From contig NZ_JBHSBU010000001.1 in assembly GCF_042650885.1 (NCBI RefSeq), positions 1,116,001-1,180,000 of the forward strand: a stretch of 64,000 nt of DNA, written 5' to 3'. The notes beneath the pieces are model-generated. The model did no database searches. It worked only from the letters and a program-made list of their open reading frames with translations, and was not told where the DNA came from. The DNA is from Chitinimonas_A lacunae. GTDB taxonomy: Bacteria; Pseudomonadota; Gammaproteobacteria; Burkholderiales; Chitinimonadaceae. The position numbers and the translations under genes were made by a program. Positions within the stretch are counted from its first letter, which is position 1; every line of letters starts with the position of its first letter. Below are positions 48,202 to 57,399 of the stretch, piece by piece.

Positions 48202-51200
48202 CTAAGCCTCTGCCCCCTCGCGCATCGCCAACGCCGCGGCGATATCGACTGCCACCACGCGCGACACCCCCTGTTCCTGCATGGTGATGCCGATCAGCTG
48301 GTCGGCCATTTCCATGGTGATCTTGTTGTGGCTGATATAGAGGAACTGGGTGCGTTCGGCCATCCGCTTGACCATTTCGCAGAAACGGCCGGTATTGGCG
48401 TCGTCGAGCGGCGCATCGACCTCGTCGAGCAGGCAGAACGGCGCGGGGTTGAGCCGGAACAGCGAAAACACCAGACTCAGTGCGGTCAGCGCCTTTTCGC
48501 CGCCCGACAGCAGATGGATGGTGCTGTTCTTCTTGCCGGGCGGCTGCGCCATGATCTGGATACCGGCGTCGAGGATTTCGTCGCCGGTCAGGATCAGTTC
48601 GGCATGCCCGCCGCCAAACAGGGTGGGAAACAGCTCCTGCAAGCTCGCGTTGACCTGATCGAAAGTGCTTTGCAGCATGGCGCGGGTTTCGCGGTCGATA
48701 CGCCGGATGGCGCCTTCGAGGGTTTCCATCGCCTCGACCAGATCGGCCGCCTGCGCATCGAGATAGGTCTTGCGCTCCCGGGCCGTCTCCAGCTCCTCCA
48801 ATGCCGCCAGATTGACGTTGCCTAGGCTATTGATCGCCTGGGTCAGCCGGCCGATCTCACCGACCAGCGCCTGGATTTTCAGTCCCTCGCCCAGCAAGGG
48901 CCGCAATGCCGCCTCATCGGCGCCCGCTTCGGTCAATTCCTGGGCAAAGCGCTCGACGGCAAGTCGGGCTTCCTGCTCCTTCAGTTTCAGTTCACCGAGT
49001 CGCTCGCGCAGCGGCTCGAAGGCTTCCTGCAGCTGCTGGCGGCCCAGTTCGGCCTCACGCAGCGCGTTGCTCAGCGTCTGTGCCGCATCGCGGCTGGCGG
49101 CAAGCGCCCGTTCCCGCTCGGCGCGCGCCTCGATCGCCGCTTGGAAGCCCACATCGAATTCACCTTCATCGATGCCTTCGAGATCGAAACCGACTTCTTC
49201 GAGCCGGAGCTGGGTTTCTTCGCGCTGGACCTCAAGCTCTCCGAGCCGACGGTCGAGTTCGGCCAGTTTCTGGGTGGCGGCCTGACGGGCGAACCCGGCC
49301 TCCTGCGCCGCCCGCTCAGCCGCCCTGAGCCGCTCGCGCTGGCGCTGCAAGGCCACTTCAGCCTCGCCACGCGCTTCGCGCGCTGCCGTCAGCGCCGTCT
49401 CCAGCGCCGGAAGACCGTTGCTGCCGCCTTCAAGCTCCTGCCGCGCCGCTTCGCTTTCGAGCGCCAGTTCAGCCAACTCTTCCGCCACGGCCTGCCGCTC
49501 TGCCGTCAGCGCTTCGATACGGACCCGGGCATGTTCGGCCGCCTGGCTCAGCCGGGCCAATTCGACCTGACGCTCGCCGCGCTGGCCGCGCAGGGCGTCA
49601 AAGCGCTGGCGGGCGTGTTTGAGTTCGGCGTGGCGCTCGCCCAGGGTTCGCTCAGCCGTCAACAGGGCCGTAGCCGCCGCCGCCAGCGCCGCCTCGACGC
49701 CGGCCAGGCGCTGTTCGCAGTCAGCGAGGTCCTTTTCGCGTTGCAGCACTCCGGCCAGCGCATTGTCGGGGGCGTAATAGTGAAGGCCATAGCGGCTGAC
49801 CGCGTGGCCCGAGGGTGCCACGGCCAGTCCGGCGGGAGGCAGGGAAGCCGCGACAGCAAGCAGGGCCGCCTCGTCCGCCACGCACCAGACCTGGGCCAGC
49901 CAGTCGGCCAGCGCGGCCGCAAAGGCGGGGTTGTCGGCTTTTACATGGTTCAGCAAGGGGGTGGCCGTGGACAAGGTGGTGGACGCAGCCGGCACCACGC
50001 CGGGCCAGACCAGCGTCAGACGCGCCGGCGCCGGTTCCGCCGCACCAAAGCCCGGCTCGACCGCCAGCGCATTCATCCGCTCACGCAGCACCGCCTCGAC
50101 CGCCGTCTCCCAGCCCGCCTCGATCTTCAGATGGCGGAACAGCCGGGCGTTCGGATCAAGCCCGTGCCGCATCAACCACTGATCGAGCGTCCGATCGCGC
50201 CCGGCCTGGGCCTGCAACTGGGCCAGCGCATCACGCCGGGCCTGGAGTTCGGCCCGCTCGGCCCGCAATCTCTCCTGCTCGTGACGGGCATGGCTGCGCT
50301 CGGCCTCGGCCTCGTGGCTGGCCTGATCGAGCGCCTCCAGACGCGCCTGGGCGTCTTCCACCGCCAGGCTCAATGATTCGACCTCCAGCCGCTTATCGTC
50401 GAGCGCCGGCAAATCGGGCGGACTCAAGGCCGCGGCTTCGGCTTCGAGCCGGTCACGACGCTGGCGCAGCTGGTTGAGACTGCGTTCCAGATGCTGAAGC
50501 TGCTGTTCGGCCAGCTGGCGTCCCTGGCGCGCTTGCGACAGGGCAAGCTGCGCCGTCTGCAAGGACTCGTCGCACGCCTTGTAGTGCGCTTCGAGCCGGG
50601 GCAGTTCGGTCTGCTCGTCCAATAGCGCGATCTGTCCGTCTTCCTGGGCCAGCGTGGCGTCTTCGAGCCGCTGCTGCCATTGCTCGCGCTCGCCGTCCAG
50701 ATCGGTGCGCGAGCGGGCGTTCTGTTCGAGTTGGGCCTTGGCCTGCGCCAGTTGCTGACTGAGGCGCTGCCGCGTCTCGCGCAGATGGAGCAACTGCTGC
50801 TCAAGCTTGGCCACCCGGGCATTGGCATCGGCCCATTCGGTCTGGCTGCGTTGCACCGCATCGTGGGCGTCGTAATGGCTTTCGCGCAGCCGCTCGATCT
50901 CGGCTTCTGCCTCGCGCACCCGGGCAGTCAGCGCTTCGATCTCGTTCTGGGTCGCGCTCATATCGCGCCGCGCCTTCTCTTCATCGCGGGCAGCGTCGAA
51001 TTTGCGTTGCAGCGCAAGCAGGTTCTGCTTTTCCACCACCGACCGCTTCATCTCGTGGTAGCGGCTCGCCACCTCGGCCTGCGAGGCCAGACGCGCCAGC
51101 TGCTGTTCCAGCTCCTGACGGATATCGTCGACTCGGGCCAGATTGTCGCGGGTGTCGGTCAGGCGGCTTTCGGTTTCGCGCCGCCGTTCCTTGTACTTGG

Positions 51201-51711
51201 AAATGCCGGCCGCCTCTTCGAGAAAGGCGCGCAGCTCTTCGGGCCGGGCTTCGATGATCCGCGAGATCATGCCCTGCTCGATCACCGCATAACCGCGCGT
51301 CCCGACCCCGGTACCGAGGAACAGGTCGGCAATATCGCGGCGGCGGCATTGGATATTGTTGATGAAGTAGGACGACTCGCCCTGGCGGGTCAGGATCCGC
51401 TTGATCGAGATTTCGGCGAAGGTGGACCACTGGCCGGCGGCACGACCTTCGGCATTGTTGAACACCAGCTCGACCGAGGCGCGCGAGACGGGTTTGCGGC
51501 CGGTCGAGCCGTTGAAGATCACATCCTGCATCGACTCGCCGCGCAACTGCTTGGCGGACGATTCGCCCAGCACCCAGCGCACGGCGTCGATCACATTGGA
51601 TTTGCCGCAGCCATTGGGGCCGACCACGGCCACCAGTTGGCCCGGCACCGGGATGGCGGTCGGATCGACAAAGCTCTTGAATCCGGCCAGTTTGATATGG
51701 GTCAGGCGCAC
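48202..51711 (-). CDS. smc: chromosome segregation protein SMC
   Basis: 1169 residues with the full SMC layout: N-terminal Walker A (VVGPNGCGKSNVIDAVRW near residue 30), a long coiled coil (about 165-500, rich in Glu, Gln, Leu, Arg), the hinge (about 510-650), a second coiled coil, and the C-terminal ABC signature and Walker B (HLLSGGEKALTALSLVFSLFRLNPAPFCLLDEVDAPLDDANT). It compacts and segregates chromosomes as a dimer with ScpA/ScpB, which are not in this window. The start codon is GTG. Some betaproteobacteria use MukB or MksB instead; this one has classical SMC. Confidence 0.95.
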   Translation of the reverse strand: MRLTHIKLAGFKSFVDPTAIPVPGQLVAVVGPNGCGKSNVIDAVRWVLGESSAKQLRGESMQDVIFNGSTGRKPVSRASVELVFNNAEGRAAGQWSTFAEISIKRILTRQGESSYFINNIQCRRRDIADLFLGTGVGTRGYAVIEQGMISRIIEARPEELRAFLEEAAGISKYKERRRETESRLTDTRDNLARVDDIRQELEQQLARLASQAEVASRYHEMKRSVVEKQNLLALQRKFDAARDEEKARRDMSATQNEIEALTARVREAEAEIERLRESHYDAHDAVQRSQTEWADANARVAKLEQQLLHLRETRQRLSQQLAQAKAQLEQNARSRTDLDGEREQWQQRLEDATLAQEDGQIALLDEQTELPRLEAHYKACDESLQTAQLALSQARQGRQLAEQQLQHLERSLNQLRQRRDRLEAEAAALSPPDLPALDDKRLEVESLSLAVEDAQARLEALDQASHEAEAERSHARHEQERLRAERAELQARRDALAQLQAQAGRDRTLDQWLMRHGLDPNARLFRHLKIEAGWETAVEAVLRERMNALAVEPGFGAAEPAPARLTLVWPGVVPAASTTLSTATPLLNHVKADNPAFAAALADWLAQVWCVADEAALLAVAASLPPAGLAVAPSGHAVSRYGLHYYAPDNALAGVLQREKDLADCEQRLAGVEAALAAAATALLTAERTLGERHAELKHARQRFDALRGQRGERQVELARLSQAAEHARVRIEALTAERQAVAEELAELALESEAARQELEGGSNGLPALETALTAAREARGEAEVALQRQRERLRAAERAAQEAGFARQAATQKLAELDRRLGELEVQREETQLRLEEVGFDLEGIDEGEFDVGFQAAIEARAERERALAASRDAAQTLSNALREAELGRQQLQEAFEPLRERLGELKLKEQEARLAVERFAQELTEAGADEAALRPLLGEGLKIQALVGEIGRLTQAINSLGNVNLAALEELETARERKTYLDAQAADLVEAMETLEGAIRRIDRETRAMLQSTFDQVNASLQELFPTLFGGGHAELILTGDEILDAGIQIMAQPPGKKNSTIHLLSGGEKALTALSLVFSLFRLNPAPFCLLDEVDAPLDDANTGRFCEMVKRMAERTQFLYISHNKITMEMADQLIGITMQEQGVSRVVAVDIAAALAMREGAEA

Positions 51712-51910
51712 GGCAACGGCTAAGTGGACAAAAGTGGCGATTGTAAACGATGGCCGCGCCTGTCGCCCCCTTTGCGGCTCTGCCCGTCCTGGTGTCCGCA
51801 GCCAGACCTGCCGAGGAGGCCAGCAAGCCCGGCAAGAAGACCAGGACGCCTTGCGGCCCAGCCAAATGAAAACGGCGCCGCATGGGCGCCGTGGTGATCG
51901 ATTGGCAGGA

Positions 51911-52342
51911 TCAGCTACAGAACTGGCTGATCTGGTCGCGCAGCTGCTTGAGCTGGCCTTCGCGTTCTTCGCCGCTCATTCGCACCGAACGGCCTTCTTC
52001 GTTGATCTTATTCATCGGGCCCGAAGTCTTTTCCAGATAGCTCAGCTGGGCCCGGGCTTTCTTGCAGTTGTCGGCGTTGGCTTCGCGGTTGGCCTGCTTC
52101 TGCTTTTCCGACTCGGCGTTTTGCCCGGCGGCCTTGGGGTCGGCCTTGGGCGCGTATTCAAGCGGGTTGACGCCGCCCGAATTCTTGACTTTCAGTTCCT
52201 GGGCCTTGCTCTGCGGCGGCGGCGGGGTGTCCGAATACTGGATATTGCCCTGAGCATCCTTCCACTTGTAAACGGCAGCCGAGGCCGGCAGAGCCAGACC
52301 GAGCGCCAGCAGGCACAGCAGTGCTTTACGTTTGAAGGCCAT
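51911..52342 (-). CDS. DUF4124 exported protein
   Basis: 143 residues. Signal peptide (FKRKALLCLLALGLALPASA-AV) followed by the DUF4124 motif AVYKWKDAQGNIQYSDTPPPP, then a charged helical tail rich in Lys, Glu and Gln ending ISQFCS with a lone Cys pair. DUF4124 proteins are common exported proteins of unknown role. AGAGG precedes the ATG. It is between smc and rmuC on the same strand with about 80-200 bp on either side, so probably has its own promoter. Confidence 0.8.
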   Translation of the reverse strand: MAFKRKALLCLLALGLALPASAAVYKWKDAQGNIQYSDTPPPPQSKAQELKVKNSGGVNPLEYAPKADPKAAGQNAESEKQKQANREANADNCKKARAQLSYLEKTSGPMNKINEEGRSVRMSGEEREGQLKQLRDQISQFCS

Positions 52343-52425
52343 GGAATGTACCTCTGGAAAAATTGACGGAGTTGTCGCGCATCTTACTATTCCCCCGTCA
52401 TAAATACAAAACCCGCCCGGTCGGC

Positions 52426-53949
52426 CTAGACCTCCAGCGCCGCCAGCGGCTGCGGCACCTCACCGCCCAGGCGGACCTGCTCGATTTCGCTGAAACGACG
52501 CGAAATCTTGTCCGACGTGGTCTGCACCTGTAGCGCGTCTTCGTGGGCGAGCCGGATATGGTCGGCCAGCTTCTTCATGCGCTGGTCAAAGCGCAGGAAC
52601 TCGCGGCTGAGCTTGCCGAGTGCATCCTGGATGATCTCGACCTGACGCCGCGTCTCGCTATCGCGCAGCACGGCGCGTGCCGTATTGAGCACCGCCATCA
52701 TGGTGGTCGGCGAGACGATCCAGACCCGACGTTCCATGGCGCGCTGCACCAGTTCGGAATGATGGGCATGGATCTCGGCAAACACCGCCTCGGCCGGCAC
52801 GAACAGCACGGCGCTGTCGCCCGTGTCGCCCGGCACGATGCAGCGTTCGGCCACCAGATCGATATGACGCTCGACATCGAGCCGGAAATCGCGCTTGGCC
52901 TGGACCCGTTCCAGACTGTCGGCCGATGCGGCGGCCATCCGGTGGTAGTTGTCGAGCGGCAGTTTGGCATCGACCGCGATATAGCCGGTCGGTTCCGGCA
53001 GGCGCAAAAGACAATCGACCCGTTGGCCATTGGCCAGCAGCGACTGGAAGTCGTAGCTGTCGGCCGGCAGGACATTGCGCACCAGATGCTCCACCTGGAC
53101 TTCACCCAGTGCGCCACGGGCACGTTTATCCCCGAGCAGTTCGTGCAGGCTGACCACATTGCGGCTCAGGCCGTCGATCTTCTGCTGGGCCTCATCGATG
53201 GTGGCCAGGCGGGCCATCACATCGGCAAAGGTCTGGTTGGTCTTGCGGAAACCCTCGTCGAGCCGCTCGTCGACCCGGCCCGACAGCGCATCGAGGCGAC
53301 GCTCGACCGAGCCGGTCAGCAGGGTGATGGTCTGGGTCAGCTGCTCGGTGGTGCGATGGAGCGTGCCCATCAGCAGCTCCTGCTGGCTGCGGCCCTGCTC
53401 GCCCAGCAGCCGGCCGACTGTCTCGAGCACTTCGCTGCGCAGTTGATCCTGTTTTTGCTGTACAGCGGCCGAGATTTCGGCCAGTTGCTTGGACATCGCC
53501 TCGCGGCTGTCGGACAGCGCCTGGGCCTGGGTCAGTTGCAGCGCCTGGAGCGAGCCCGATTGGGCGATCTGGGCGGCCTGGAGCGACTCGGTCTGGGCCG
53601 AGCGCAGCTGTTCGAGCCCGAGACGGGTGTCCTTGAGGTCGCGGCTGACCGAATCGCGCAGCCGGTCGAATGCCTGGCCCACGCCGTCGCGCAGCCGGTC
53701 GGCCGACTCGGTCAGGCTGTCGCGCAGCCGCTCGCCCTGATCGGAGAAACCGTTCGACAGCGCCTCGGCCTGACGGTGCAGGCCACCGTGTAGGTCCTGC
53801 AACACGGCGCGATGCTTCTCTTCGAGCAAGGCGGTCAGTACCTCGACACTGGCGCGCTGGGTCTCGACCACCAGATTGAGGCGGAAGATCACAATGGCGC
53901 CGGCGAGCAGCACGGTCAGCGCGACGATGGCAAACAAGGCTTCCAGCAT
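52426..53949 (-). CDS. rmuC: DNA recombination protein RmuC
   Basis: 507 residues. An N-terminal membrane helix (EALFAIVALTVLLAGAIVIFRL) is followed by a coiled-coil of about 230 residues (repeated RLRDSLTES/DRLRD units) and the RmuC nuclease-like domain from about 290: KRARGALGEVQVEHLVRNVLPADSYDFQSLLANGQRVDCLLRLPEP, YIAVDAKLPLDNYHRM (the PD-(D/E)XK-like VDAKxP motif) and WIVSPTTMMAVLNTARAVLRD. It limits DNA inversions at short inverted repeats. The ATG at 53949 gives the family start; the open frame upstream to 54096 overlaps the divergent flgA promoter region. Confidence 0.9.
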   Translation of the reverse strand: MLEALFAIVALTVLLAGAIVIFRLNLVVETQRASVEVLTALLEEKHRAVLQDLHGGLHRQAEALSNGFSDQGERLRDSLTESADRLRDGVGQAFDRLRDSVSRDLKDTRLGLEQLRSAQTESLQAAQIAQSGSLQALQLTQAQALSDSREAMSKQLAEISAAVQQKQDQLRSEVLETVGRLLGEQGRSQQELLMGTLHRTTEQLTQTITLLTGSVERRLDALSGRVDERLDEGFRKTNQTFADVMARLATIDEAQQKIDGLSRNVVSLHELLGDKRARGALGEVQVEHLVRNVLPADSYDFQSLLANGQRVDCLLRLPEPTGYIAVDAKLPLDNYHRMAAASADSLERVQAKRDFRLDVERHIDLVAERCIVPGDTGDSAVLFVPAEAVFAEIHAHHSELVQRAMERRVWIVSPTTMMAVLNTARAVLRDSETRRQVEIIQDALGKLSREFLRFDQRMKKLADHIRLAHEDALQVQTTSDKISRRFSEIEQVRLGGEVPQPLAALEV

Positions 53950-54132
53950 GGGGAGATTCCAGACGGCGCAAAAGCGCCGATCATACCCCGATTGCCGGGC
54001 TGCGCCCAATCGCCGCCTGGCGTTGCTTTCGCCGGTCGCCGCCGCTAAGGTGAAAACATCCCCGACAGACTTGCCAAGCCACGGCTGGCTCGTCAAACTC
54101 CCAGCCCAACGTCATATTCATACTGTCAGCCT

Positions 54133-54834
54133 ATGTCGCGTCGATGTGTTCCCGCCCTTTGTTGCAGCCTGCTCGCCACCTTGCTGGCGCTGCCCGGCCA
54201 GGCTGCCGAACGGCAGAGTCTTGAAGCGATCAACGAGGTTGTCCGTCAATTTGTCCAGGCCCAGCTCGCCAGCTATGGCGAACGTGCCAGTTTCCAGCTC
54301 GGCCGGCTCGACAACCGGCTCCAGCTGGCCGCCTGCGCCCAGCTCGACCCACAATTGCCCAAGGGCAGCCGTCTGCTTGGCAATACCAGCGTCAGCGTGC
54401 GCTGCGTCAAGGGCGCACGCTGGACGGTCAGCGTACCGGTGGCGGTCTCGATCCAGAGCGAATACTGGGTAACGGCCCGGCCGCTGCCGGCCGGTCATGA
54501 AATCAGCGCCGCCGACCTCGAAAAACGCAGCGGCGATCTGAGCCAGATCAGCGGCAATGTGATTGCCGACCCGGCCCAGGCCATCGGCCGCAATCTGGTG
54601 GGCGGCGCCCCGGCCGGCGCGCCGCTGCGGGCCGAGATGCTGCGCGCCTCGTTTGCGGTACGGGCCAATGACTTTGTCCGGGTCATCGCCCATGGCAGCG
54701 GCTTCGAGGTCGCCACCGAGGGCCGCGCCCTGGCCAATGCCGCCGAAGGCCAGCAGGTCAGCGTGCGGATGAATTCGGGTGCCGTCGTGCAAGGGATTGC
54801 CCGCGCCGACGGTTCGGTCGAGATCAAATACTGA
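54133..54834 (+). CDS. flgA: flagellar basal-body P-ring formation chaperone FlgA
   Basis: 233 residues. A signal peptide (VPALCCSLLATLLALPGQA-AE) precedes the FlgA N-domain (ERASFQLGRLDNRLQLAACAQLDPQLPKGSRLLGNTSVSVRCVKGARWTVSVPVAVSIQ with its two conserved Cys) and the C-terminal SAF domain (ARPLPAGHEISAADLEKRSGDLSQI, GRNLVGGAPAGAPLRAEMLR, VSVRMNSGAVVQGIA). It helps assemble the P ring in the periplasm. It stands apart from the flgBCDEFGHI cluster it often neighbours; fliA follows 250 bp later. Confidence 0.92.
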   Translation: MSRRCVPALCCSLLATLLALPGQAAERQSLEAINEVVRQFVQAQLASYGERASFQLGRLDNRLQLAACAQLDPQLPKGSRLLGNTSVSVRCVKGARWTVSVPVAVSIQSEYWVTARPLPAGHEISAADLEKRSGDLSQISGNVIADPAQAIGRNLVGGAPAGAPLRAEMLRASFAVRANDFVRVIAHGSGFEVATEGRALANAAEGQQVSVRMNSGAVVQGIARADGSVEIKY

Positions 54835-54910
54835 CATTCCGAGATTCCCTTACCCAGTCCCTGCACCGGTTTTTTTGTGGAGCCGGGAATTCCCCTAGCT
54901 GGAAACATTT

Positions 54911-54959
54911 CTGCCAACCCTCTGCAAGACAAGAAGCTGAATATTTATAGAAATATAAA
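54911..54959 (+). repeat. AT-rich intergenic repeat, copy 10
   Basis: Reads CTGCCAACCCTCTGCAAGAC, AAGAAGCTG, AATATTTATAGAAATATAA. Located between flgA and fliA, both plus. The first block is poorly conserved, the CTGCAAGA and AGAAATAT parts are good. Confidence 0.45.
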
Positions 54960-55084
54960 CATTCGGCTTCAATGCTTTTCCCCACACCCGCTCGGGCATT
55001 CTCAGGTCTGCCGTGCCGAGCTGGTCAAACCCGCCATGCTGGTGCATAAACTTAAGACAACATCTTCTTCCCGTACCGCAAACG

Positions 55085-55834
55085 ATGCCTTCTCCGCGCG
55101 CCCTTGGCATGTATCGGCAGAACGCCACCGATCCGGTGGAAGAGCGCGTGCGTACCCATGCCCCGCTGGTCAAGCGGCTGGCCTACCATATGATCGCCAA
55201 GTTGCCCGCCAGCGTCGAAGTCGATGACCTGATCCAGGCCGGCCTGATCGGCTTGATGGAGGCCGCGCGCAATTTCGATCCGGCCGCCGGTGCCCAGTTC
55301 GAGACCTATGCAAGCCAGCGCATCCGTGGCGCCATGCTCGACGAGCTGCGCGAGGCCGACTGGCTGCCCCGGCATATCCGCAAATCGATGCGCGATATCG
55401 AACGCGCCCTGGTCAAGCTGGAACACCAGTTGGGTCGCGCCCCGAACGAAATCGAAATGGCTCAGGCCATGAACCTGCCGCTGGCCGAATACCAGACCCT
55501 GCTGGCCGACGCCCGTGGCCATCAACTGATCTACTACGAGGATTTCGACAACGACGAAGGCCAGCGCGATGCGCTCGATGGTCTGGCGGCCGATTTCAAA
55601 TCCGACCCGCTCAACGATCTGGACGAAGACGCCTTCCGTCGCACCCTGGTCCATTCGATCGAACATCTGCCCGAACGCGAAAAAATGGTGATGGCGCTCT
55701 ATTACAACGAAGAGCTGAACCTCAAGGAGATCGGCGCCGTACTTGGCGTGTCGGAATCACGGGTCTGCCAGTTGCACAGCCAGGCCATTGCCCGACTGCG
55801 CGCCAAACTCAGCGACTGGACCCAAAACCGCTAA
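55085..55834 (+). CDS. fliA: flagellar sigma factor sigma-28 (FliA)
   Basis: 249 residues. Region 2: APLVKRLAYHMIAKLPASVEVDDLIQAGLIGLMEAARNFDPAAGAQFETYASQRIRGAMLDELREADWLPRHIRKSMR, the FliA hallmark; region 3 with LGRAPNEIEMAQAMNLPLAEY; region 4 with LPEREKMVMALYYNEELNLKEIGAVLGVSESRVCQLHSQAIARLR. It directs late flagellar and chemotaxis genes. The start is uncertain: ATG codons at 55085 and 55109 both fit, and none has a visible ribosome site. It is followed by motC. No flhF/fleN upstream and no flgM visible. Confidence 0.94.
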   Translation: MPSPRALGMYRQNATDPVEERVRTHAPLVKRLAYHMIAKLPASVEVDDLIQAGLIGLMEAARNFDPAAGAQFETYASQRIRGAMLDELREADWLPRHIRKSMRDIERALVKLEHQLGRAPNEIEMAQAMNLPLAEYQTLLADARGHQLIYYEDFDNDEGQRDALDGLAADFKSDPLNDLDEDAFRRTLVHSIEHLPEREKMVMALYYNEELNLKEIGAVLGVSESRVCQLHSQAIARLRAKLSDWTQNR

Positions 55835-55895
55835 TCGAGCAGCCCGCCCACCGGGTTCGGTATAAAAAACTTCCTGACAGCATGATCCACGCCGC

Positions 55896-56636
55896 ATGGA
55901 CAAACTCAGCCTGATCGGCATTTTTATCGGCCTGCTGGCCATCATTGGCGGCCAGATACTCGAGGGGGGACGCATCCGTTCGCTCTTGCAGATCACCGCC
56001 TTTTTCATCGTGATCGGCGGCACCATGGGGGCGGTGCTATTGCAGAGCAGCGCTGCCCACTTCAAGGCGGGCGTCAAGATGTTCAGATGGATTCTCCAGC
56101 CGCCCGAGCAGAACCTCGAAGGCTGGGTCAAGCAGATCCTGGCCTGGAGCAATACCGCCCGCCGTGGCGGCCTGCTGGCGCTCGAAGGGCCGATGCAAGC
56201 GGAGAAGGACCCGTTCGTCAAGCGTGCCTTGCAGATGCTGGTCGATGGTGCCGAGCCCGAGGCGATCCGTCACACGATGGAACTGGAAATCGACGTCTAC
56301 GAAGAAAACTGCCGCGCCGCTGCCAAAATCTGGGAAGCAGCGGGCGGCTATGCCCCGACCATCGGTATTCTGGGCGCGGTCATGGGGCTGATTCATGTGA
56401 TGGAGAACCTGTCCGACCCGGCCAAGCTCGGCAGCGGCATCGCGGTCGCTTTTGTGGCCACCATTTATGGGGTCGGCTCGGCCAATCTGTTCTTTCTGCC
56501 GATCGGCAACAAGCTCAAATCGATTATCGGCCGTGAGGTAAAACGTCGTGAACTGGTGGTCGAAGGGCTGTTTGGCATCGCCCACGGCGAAAATCCGCGC
56601 ATTATCGACAGCAAGCTGCGTGGCTTCTTGATTTGA
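55896..56636 (+). CDS. motC: flagellar motor stator protein MotC (MotA/PomA family)
   Basis: 246 residues with four transmembrane helices: LSLIGIFIGLLAIIGGQIL and LLQITAFFIVIGGTMGAVLLQ at the N-terminus, APTIGILGAVMGLIHVMENL and GSGIAVAFVATIYGVGSANLFFLPIGNKLK at the C-terminal half, plus the cytoplasmic loop RRGGLLALEGPM. The proline of helix 3 (GYAPTIGILG) needed for torque is present. It is the MotC type, which normally has MotD directly downstream; here an acyltransferase follows, so no MotB/MotD partner is adjacent. Stator formation needs a partner encoded elsewhere. Confidence 0.9.
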   Translation: MDKLSLIGIFIGLLAIIGGQILEGGRIRSLLQITAFFIVIGGTMGAVLLQSSAAHFKAGVKMFRWILQPPEQNLEGWVKQILAWSNTARRGGLLALEGPMQAEKDPFVKRALQMLVDGAEPEAIRHTMELEIDVYEENCRAAAKIWEAAGGYAPTIGILGAVMGLIHVMENLSDPAKLGSGIAVAFVATIYGVGSANLFFLPIGNKLKSIIGREVKRRELVVEGLFGIAHGENPRIIDSKLRGFLI

Positions 56637-56655
56637 ACCCTGATTCGAAACCGCC

Positions 56656-57399
56656 ATGATCTTCCTGCTGCGGCTGTTGTGGCGCTTATTGGCCCTGCTC
56701 GACCTTGCTGCCGCCAGCCTGCTGATGGTGGCGCTGGCCCCGCTGCCCGCTCCATGGCTGCGCCGTTTCTACCGCCCGCTGTTTCGGGCCTGGTGCCGCG
56801 CCTTTATCCGGGCGCTCGGGGTCGAGCTGCGCCTGCACCAGCACCTGCGCCGGCCGCTGCCGCAGCAATATGTGCTGATCGCCAATCATCCCTCGGCCTT
56901 CGAAGATTTGGGCATCCCGGCCCTGTTTGACGCCCGCTCGCTGGCCAAGGCCGAAGTGGCCGACTGGTGGCTGGTCGGTCGGATCGCCACCGCCGCCGAT
57001 ACGCTCTATGTACGGCGCGAATCGGCCGAATCACGCAAGACCGCCACGCTCGCGCTGATCGAGGCGCTGTGCCGGGGCGACAATATCGCCCTCTACCCCG
57101 AAGGCGGCTGCAAAGGCCGTCGTCTGTCCGGCCGCTTTTTCAACGGCGCCTTCGTCGCAAGCTTCGAGACCGGGGTGCCGATTTTGCCAGTCTTTCTGCA
57201 CTACCAGGCCCAGGCCGATTTCGAATGGGGCGACCAGCATCTGCTGCGCAAAATCTGGGAAATCGCCACCATCAGCAACCCGCGGGCGGACTACCATCTG
57301 TTCGACCCGATCGACCCGCGCCATTTCGATTCGGCCGAGGCACTCAAGGAACACTGCTACCGGCTGTATTTGCAATGGCAGGCGCGCTTTCTCGATTGA
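56656..57399 (+). CDS. lysophospholipid acyltransferase-family protein (PlsC-like)
   Basis: 247 residues. An N-terminal helix (LLRLLWRLLALLDLAAASLLMVALAPLP) anchors it to the inner membrane. Block I reads NHPSAFEDLG, so the usual HX4D has Glu in the Asp position with Asp next to it. Later blocks are YVRRESAESR and IALYPEGGCKGRRL (PEG motif, block III), and VPILPVFLHY (block IV). It acylates 1-acyl-glycerol-3-phosphate or a related lysolipid. It starts 19 bp after motC and may be cotranscribed, but has no functional link to motility. Confidence 0.8.
   Translation: MIFLLRLLWRLLALLDLAAASLLMVALAPLPAPWLRRFYRPLFRAWCRAFIRALGVELRLHQHLRRPLPQQYVLIANHPSAFEDLGIPALFDARSLAKAEVADWWLVGRIATAADTLYVRRESAESRKTATLALIEALCRGDNIALYPEGGCKGRRLSGRFFNGAFVASFETGVPILPVFLHYQAQADFEWGDQHLLRKIWEIATISNPRADYHLFDPIDPRHFDSAEALKEHCYRLYLQWQARFLD

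Noticed and set aside
49141..50376. A 411-codon frame opposite smc
   Set aside because: Composition shadow of the SMC coiled coil on the other strand; no start signal or domain.
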